The notes under the pieces: generated by a model
Databases searched by the model: none
The model's input: only the letters and a program-made list of their open reading frames with translations
Told to the model about the DNA's origin: nothing
Source: Siphonodentalium dalli
Taxonomy: Eukaryota > Mollusca > Scaphopoda > Gadilida > Siphonodentaliidae
Assembly: GCA_032622095.1 (NCBI GenBank)
Contig: CP136061.1
Span: forward strand, 118,182,754-118,246,753
DNA: 64,000 nucleotides
Reading direction: 5' to 3'
Position numbers and translations under genes: made by a program
Shown: positions 58,580 through 64,000 of the stretch, piece after piece
Numbering within the stretch: the first letter of the stretch is position 1
Layout: each line of letters starts with the position of its first letter

Positions 58580-61500
58580 ACTCAATATATTAACATGGAA
58601 TGCGACCGGCGTGAAATCCACTGTACTTTACCTCCAGTCGCTACTTAAAACTCACCAGTATGATATTATAGGTATATCGGAACACTGGCTCAGAGATGAA
58701 CAGCTGTCATATTTGCAAAGTATAGACAGAGAATATATATCTTTCGGAAAACCTGGTAGGATTATTACAACTAATTCTGGCGGATCATTTGTGCGTGATG
58801 GAGTTGCGTTACTGGTCAATAGAAAACTTGAAAAACAGTGCATGGCTCTTGAAACTACAAGTGATCGTATTGTGGGTGTACAGGTTAAACTTGATTCTGG
58901 CAATGTTATTAGTATTATGCAAGTTTATCTTCCGAGCACGAACCATAGTGATGATTATTTCGAAGAATGTCTGATTTCTGTGGAAAACTATATGGAACAA
59001 TTTTCCGTTCGTGGGCCTGTTGTTATTATTGGGGACTTCAACACTCACGTCAATCGCCCTCCTGAATACCACGTTCCTTCTGGGCACGGCCCTAGAATGC
59101 TACATCTGAACAGTTTCTTCGTCCGTACTGAAACATATTCTGTGACATGTTCTTCTGGATGCAGAGGTCCTAGCTGCTCATTCTATCCCTTCTCAACAGT
59201 TGCATCACCCTCCCGAATTGACCACATTGTTGTGCCACATGTTGTTGAAGATCTTGTATCTGACTGTTCTATCATCGACGACAACGACCTCAATACTTCC
59301 AACCACCTGCCTGTGACGTGTCGTATTGCTTTGCCGATTGATAGATCGAACATATTATCTCCTTTTACCAGAATTTCCTTCAACTGGGACAAAATGGATC
59401 TACGTGCATACCAGTCTTCACTCGACAACTATCTGTCTGATGTTGTTCTTATTCTAATTCGGACAAAATCTGATCTTGAATTGTTGTATTCCGAAATCGT
59501 TGATGCGATAATGTATGCTTCCTTCGCTTCAACGCCAAGGAAATCTAAACACATGTCAGCAAAACCATTTTGGAATGACAAGTTAAGAGATCTACACAGA
59601 GACGTAAAACGACTGCGATCTAGATGGATCGAAGATAATAGACCAAGCACATGCGGTGCGCCTTCGTATGTCCTATACAAGGACGCGAAACGACGATTCA
59701 GACAATGCATACGTTCCACTTCACGCGCAAGTGAGCAGAAAGCGTGCGAAGATCTTGAGTTTTATGCAACCCACGACCAAGTGCGTTTCTGGAAATCATT
59801 GAGTGCAGACTCTGCGTCGTCACAAGCAAATGGTCTTACAAATATGATGAACTTCAATGATGTATTTCTCCGTGACCAAACTGACATTCTTTCAGCATGG
59901 AGGTCGTATTTCGAGTCGCTCTACAAACCAGACGAGCACCATGACCTTTATTTCGAACAGTCCATACACATGCGACTTGCATCTTTACTTGACAATTCAC
60001 ACGCAGACTACAACTGTGTCATGCTCTGTGAGAAGATCGGTTCCGAAGAGTTAAACTCGGTGCTGCATGGTCTCAAACGGAAAAAGTCTGGTGGCATCGA
60101 TCATGTGGTTAACGAACATCTAGTTCATGGAAGTGAACTGCTCTCGACATTGCTCCTTCGTCTTTTCAATGGTATCTTGGCGTTAGAGTGGATACCACCA
60201 GCACTAAAAATTGGAATAATCGTTCCCTTATATAAAGGTTCACCGAAGCCCAAGCATATCCCGGATAGCTACAGAGCAATAACTCTTTTGCCGGTGATAT
60301 ACAAAACATTCGAGAGCATCCTCCTAAACAGATTTCTAGGTGATAAGTGTCTTGATGATTTCCCTAACGCACTTCAACACGGATTTCAGAAAAACGTTAG
60401 CTGTGTGATGACATCATTTATTCTGCAGGAGTCAATAAGCTACGCCGCTGACATGAACTCTCGTGCATATGTGTGCTTTCTTGATAGTCAGAAAGCTTTT
60501 GACCGAGTCTGGCATCAAGGCCTCTTGGTGAAACTCAATGAACTCGGCTTTAAAGGCAAAATTCTACGCATTGTCTCCAACATGCACTATAACTGCACGA
60601 GTCGAGTGATGTATAATGGCACATTATCAAAACCAGTGGATATTCTGCAAGGAACAAGACAAGGGGCAGTGACTTCCCCTTTTTTCTACCTTGTATTTAT
60701 CAACGACTTGCTAGCGCGTCTCAGTTCAACGAACGAAGGATTGTTAGTCGGTCATGTTAACTGCACTGCTCCAACAACTGCTGACGATATCGCCTTGATT
60801 TCTACATCAAAAGCTGGTCTAGATAATCTCATCGATATATGCAATTCATATGCTCGGAATTGGCGATTTATGTTCTCGAACACAAAAAGTTTTGTTGTTG
60901 TATTCAACGAGTCGGGGCGTCAACACGAGCGCAGCAACAGAACTTGGTCTATCGGAGACCAAACGCTCCCTGAGACGACAGACTGTGTGCATTTAGGGAT
61001 AAGACAGTGCAAGTTCAAGAACAGTAATACCAGGGCCTCTGATATTTCCGATAAGCTTAGAAAAACATTCTTCGCAATTGCTGGTAGAAATATCACGAAA
61101 CAATGCACTCCGCCCACGATGACCTCTCTTTTAAAAACTATTGTTCTGCCGAAATGTCTCTATGGGTGTGAAATTCTGACAACCTCTACAGATTCCAATG
61201 TTTACTGCATGGAGAAAGCTTATCGCTCGTGTGTTAAGCATATACAATCTCTCCCAACTCGGACTCCTACTGTTATTTCAATGAGCCTGTTAGGTCTTAT
61301 GCCACTCGAAAACGAAATACACATAAAGAAACTTTCATTCCTCGCTGATCTAATTTACCTTCCCGATGGGCACCAGGAACCACTGCGAATTTTCTTATAT
61401 AAATTCTTCTTGCTGAGCCTCTTCGGACGTGCGACAACAGGGTTTGTGTCCGACATTACACAGTTACTTCGGCAATACAATCTGCACGCGCATCTGGATA

Positions 61501-62045
61501 CTTTCGTTGCGACTGGCGAATTTACTTCTAAATCAGCATGGAAGCACCTCTGCAAATCAACAGTACAGTCACACTATGTTATACAATGGAAAACTACAGT
61601 GGACCGAGATACATCACTTGATTTGTTTCGCATTGTGCACAATGATCCACTGTCATTTTGGAGTATTTGGACATTGCTGAAAAGGCACCCTGGCGCGTCT
61701 CAAGCTCTGAAAAATCTCGCTCTACTGCTCAACAGAACTACATTTTCTAATGATCGCACGTGTCGCGCTTGTGGTAACGGGATACAGAATGACATATTAC
61801 ACGCCCTTCGTTACTGTACAGCAGCCAATTCACTTGCCCTTCGGAATTCGTTTTGGGAACACATTCTTGATGAGTTTGGTCTCTCGACCTTTCAGTACAT
61901 AGATTCTAGAGATGATATGTCCCTGTTAGCCCTGCTTCTGGGTGGTGAGCCAATTAACTCACCCGCCGAACTTGACAACAACATAGAAACTATAATTCTC
62001 GACATGGCTAACTTCATTTATGGGATGTGTCATCTGATCCAGTAA
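58572..62045 (+). CDS. LINE B ORF2: APE endonuclease and reverse transcriptase
   Basis: 1157 residues from the ATG that overlaps the ORF1 stop; the frame is open from 58464, but conserved sequence starts at ELNILTWN. The endonuclease (about residues 1-260) shows ISEHW, GDFN at 154-157, SRIDH with Asp217, and NHLPV with His245. The reverse transcriptase (about 480-790) shows SGGIDHV, the fingers block IIVPLYKGSPKP, motif A around Asp638 (CFLDSQKAFD), QGTRQGAVTSPFF, and the catalytic pair Asp738-Asp739. The usual YADD box reads TADD here, and whether this lowers activity is unknown. A C-terminal knuckle is Cys1064-x2-Cys1067-x9-His1077-x4-Cys1082. The enzyme would nick DNA and copy the element RNA there. 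There are no internal stops, which implies a young copy. Confidence 0.92.
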   Translation: MGELNILTWNATGVKSTVLYLQSLLKTHQYDIIGISEHWLRDEQLSYLQSIDREYISFGKPGRIITTNSGGSFVRDGVALLVNRKLEKQCMALETTSDRIVGVQVKLDSGNVISIMQVYLPSTNHSDDYFEECLISVENYMEQFSVRGPVVIIGDFNTHVNRPPEYHVPSGHGPRMLHLNSFFVRTETYSVTCSSGCRGPSCSFYPFSTVASPSRIDHIVVPHVVEDLVSDCSIIDDNDLNTSNHLPVTCRIALPIDRSNILSPFTRISFNWDKMDLRAYQSSLDNYLSDVVLILIRTKSDLELLYSEIVDAIMYASFASTPRKSKHMSAKPFWNDKLRDLHRDVKRLRSRWIEDNRPSTCGAPSYVLYKDAKRRFRQCIRSTSRASEQKACEDLEFYATHDQVRFWKSLSADSASSQANGLTNMMNFNDVFLRDQTDILSAWRSYFESLYKPDEHHDLYFEQSIHMRLASLLDNSHADYNCVMLCEKIGSEELNSVLHGLKRKKSGGIDHVVNEHLVHGSELLSTLLLRLFNGILALEWIPPALKIGIIVPLYKGSPKPKHIPDSYRAITLLPVIYKTFESILLNRFLGDKCLDDFPNALQHGFQKNVSCVMTSFILQESISYAADMNSRAYVCFLDSQKAFDRVWHQGLLVKLNELGFKGKILRIVSNMHYNCTSRVMYNGTLSKPVDILQGTRQGAVTSPFFYLVFINDLLARLSSTNEGLLVGHVNCTAPTTADDIALISTSKAGLDNLIDICNSYARNWRFMFSNTKSFVVVFNESGRQHERSNRTWSIGDQTLPETTDCVHLGIRQCKFKNSNTRASDISDKLRKTFFAIAGRNITKQCTPPTMTSLLKTIVLPKCLYGCEILTTSTDSNVYCMEKAYRSCVKHIQSLPTRTPTVISMSLLGLMPLENEIHIKKLSFLADLIYLPDGHQEPLRIFLYKFFLLSLFGRATTGFVSDITQLLRQYNLHAHLDTFVATGEFTSKSAWKHLCKSTVQSHYVIQWKTTVDRDTSLDLFRIVHNDPLSFWSIWTLLKRHPGASQALKNLALLLNRTTFSNDRTCRACGNGIQNDILHALRYCTAANSLALRNSFWEHILDEFGLSTFQYIDSRDDMSLLALLLGGEPINSPAELDNNIETIILDMANFIYGMCHLIQ

Positions 62046-62250
62046 CAATTACTTTGTGTAAATAAATTATTGTTTGCGCATAAAACAAAATCGCATTCAC
62101 ATGGACGGGTCTCTTCAAGATATGACGCATACGATCAGCCACGCAACGGTTCTGTTTTCTTAATTATCTCCATTTGCTGTATAATATATATTTCCATGTA
62201 TGTATAAATTCTTCTCCTACAAGGAGGTATACAATAAAATAAGATAAAAA
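62046..62250 (+). other. LINE B 3' untranslated region and tail
   Basis: Follows the ORF2 stop. It holds two AATAAA-type words (tacaataaaataag near 62230 and taaataaatta near 62059) and ends aagataaaaa at 62250, immediately before the duplicated segment. Confidence 0.65.
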
Positions 62251-64000
62251 GCCTCATTTAATCCTCATCATGATTAACAATGGATGATCATCAAATAAAT
62301 CTTAGTGTTATCTTCATTGTGTTGGGTATTGAATCTAACAGAACATGCACATAATTTATAATTGTTTCTGGTGATATTTTCATAAATATTATGCGTTAGT
62401 TTGAATGCATGTAAGAAAATTTAAAATATATTAAAATATATTTACATAAATAAATACACATAAAACATAATGTATTCCCAATAAATTGGTGCATAACTTC
62501 ATGATGAAACCTTTCCAATACATGTAAATGTAAACAAGTTTATATGTTTATTTTATTGCTTTCATCTTTCTATTTTTTCAGTCGTTTCTTGTTTCCATGT
62601 TATGCAGTGATGTCTTTATTCAATCAAATTTGATATGTTAATTTGAATTATTTCATTATTTATTCCTATGTGATCAAAATGGTTGGAAACTAACAATTGT
62701 AATCAGATGTAATCAAAAAGTAATCGATTACATTTACTAAAGTAATTGTAATCGTAATCGATTACATTGGGAAAAATGTAATCAGTAATCGTAATAATGT
62801 AAATCAAAAGTAATTGTAATCGTAATCGATTACATTGGCATGTAATCGCCCCAACCCTGAACCACAGGTAACCTAGAATCATATATATCACAATCACAGG
62901 TAACATAGAATCCTAATTATTACAATCACATGTAACATAGAGAAACCTAATGTTTACAAACACATGTAACATAGAAACCTAATGTTTACATACACATGTA
63001 ACCTACCATCCTAATTATCACAATCACGGGTAATCTAGCATCACAGTTAACATATGTGCAGGTAATATAGCATCTTAATTATTACAAGCACATGTAAAAT
63101 AGCATAATAGTTAACACAAGCGCCGATAGCCTATCGTCCTAATTATCACAACCACGTGTAACCTAGCATCTTAGGTTACAATCACATGTAGCCCAGCATA
63201 CCAGTTAACACAATCACAATCACTTTGGTGCGTTGGGTTCCAGGGTTTGCGGGGTGGGGGTATTTGTTACCGCTTTGACTTTTATGACATTTAAGGATTC
63301 ATTTGATAATAAAAAATCTGTATCCAACATCATGACACATGTTATCCATGCTTCTCAATAATTTACTTGTAGGCCTACCGGCGAAAAAACACGAAGAAAT
63401 TTTACCATCTAAACACATTTCCCTATGTTTGGACCAAAAATATAGAGTTGGGCCTCCGACACGCCTGGTCATGGGGCTGGGTACCCGACGCACCATGGAT
63501 GTCATAATAACGCAGACCTCCACAATCAAAATGCATGAAATTACCGAAAGACATAGGCCCTGTATACAAGCACTGGAAACAAAATTGAATAAACTAAAGG
63601 ACGATTCAAAAACACAAACTTATATCAGATTGAGGACAGTAGGGAGCAGATCGCAACCCCAAGTATGTACATGTATGAAACCACCCCATCATAATCATGA
63701 CATTATGTATCTCTGTATAATTATATATGTATTATGTTGCACTCTGTTTTTTCTTCATGTTTTATACATATAACAGGTTTCATTCGTTCCATCACAACCT
63801 CCACAGTCATCCATTGTTAAGAAACGTGTTACCAGATCCTTGTTCACTCCCAGTCAAATCGATTCTCACGATGTGGATACCAACATGCAGCTCAATATAC
63901 AATTGGAAAACCAGAATAAAATACCATGCCTAACTCTTTGATTCAACACAGAGCTGCAATTGGTATCTTCGATCTAAATAAAAGATTACTGAATATAAAA
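62251..64000 (+). repeat. Right copy of the long direct repeat (start of a second 8.5-kb unit)
   Basis: It begins gcctcatttaatcctcatca at 62251, directly after the LINE B tail, and continues identically to the window end. It contains the right half of the hAT-like element (to 62859), the minisatellite (62860-63240), the ORF1-like frame with the same intron-like segment (63339-63941) and the first 75 bases of the LINE A ORF2 (from 63926). The two copies share aagcctc at the breakpoint (53709 and 62249). It indicates a tandem duplication with a unit of 8540 bp, or an assembly repeat. Confidence 0.92.

Larger units (their letters stand above)
57121..62250 (+). mobile_element. LINE B: near-intact non-LTR retrotransposon
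   Basis: The unit comprises ORF1, an overlapping ORF2 and a 205-base 3' untranslated region ending in an A-rich tail (aataaaataagataaaaa, to 62250). The 5' boundary, about 57121, is where the flanking endonuclease scrap ends; ORF1 lacks an obvious initiator there, so the copy is probably 5'-truncated. The two-ORF, APE-endonuclease, C-terminal CCHC layout fits clades such as CR1, L2 or Jockey; I cannot choose between them without alignment. Confidence 0.75.

Noticed and set aside
53711-62250. Interpretation of the long direct repeats as LTRs of a retrovirus-like element
   Set aside because: The repeat starts inside a hAT element and includes part of a LINE; there are no TG...CA ends, primer-binding site or gag-pol, and the enclosed polymerase is of non-LTR type.
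1-64000. tRNA, rRNA or other structured RNA genes
   Set aside because: No cloverleaf with A and B boxes or rRNA-like conserved stretch was recognised by eye; a covariance-model scan would be needed to exclude diverged ones.

Overview
This is a repeat-dominated, AT-rich stretch of a eukaryotic and most likely animal genome. It is built almost entirely from mobile elements, and I see no confidently identifiable host gene. The pointers to an animal are APE-type non-LTR retrotransposons with two overlapping ORFs, one with a degenerate 2A-like motif of a kind known from marine invertebrates, alongside hAT-like, Tc1/mariner-like and TTAA-target non-autonomous DNA elements and Helitron-like concatemers. 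A marine invertebrate is my inference; phylum cannot be read from the sequence. Bacterial features (operons, ribosome binding sites, CRISPR) are absent, and most short ORFs are chance reading frames in satellites or inverted repeats.

Layout. 1-6.9 kb: anonymous DNA with an old LINE tail (410-635, minus), a palindromic TA-flanked MITE (2322-2530), and a 925-bp terminal-inverted-repeat element full of GATATC palindromes with a 6-bp target duplication (5115-6039). 6.9-13.75 kb: a foldback structure whose arms enclose a 42-bp minisatellite and two precise hairpins. 13.75-24 kb: a 5'-truncated LINE, a second copy of the palindromic MITE, head-to-tail Helitron-like copies ending in a hairpin plus CTAG, and a 494-bp TTAA element whose empty paralogous site lies 0.9 kb away. 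24-26.9 kb: anonymous. 26,928-41,284: a 14.36-kb near-perfect palindrome whose tips abut an exact 8-bp direct repeat, so it looks like one giant foldback transposon. 41.3-47.8 kb: small elements, inverted Helitron-like copies, and one candidate host exon at 46,834 with a signal-peptide-like start and a C-x10-C-x-W motif. 47.85-54.3 kb: two hAT-like elements with exact 8-bp target duplications, plus LINE debris.

54.3-64 kb: nested LINEs. LINE A (ORF1-like exons with an intron-like gap, then a broken ORF2 endonuclease) is followed by a scrap of another endonuclease. LINE B follows, with ORF1 and a 1157-residue ORF2 carrying complete endonuclease, reverse transcriptase and zinc-knuckle regions. 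At 62,251 the sequence restarts as a copy of 53,711 onward, indicating a tandem duplication with an 8540-bp unit that runs off the window end.

The most interesting points are the giant palindrome with its 8-bp duplication, the 6.8-kb foldback whose satellite changes direction at a hairpin, the recurrent carriage of minisatellites inside cut-and-paste elements, and the intron-like segment inside a retrotransposon ORF1.
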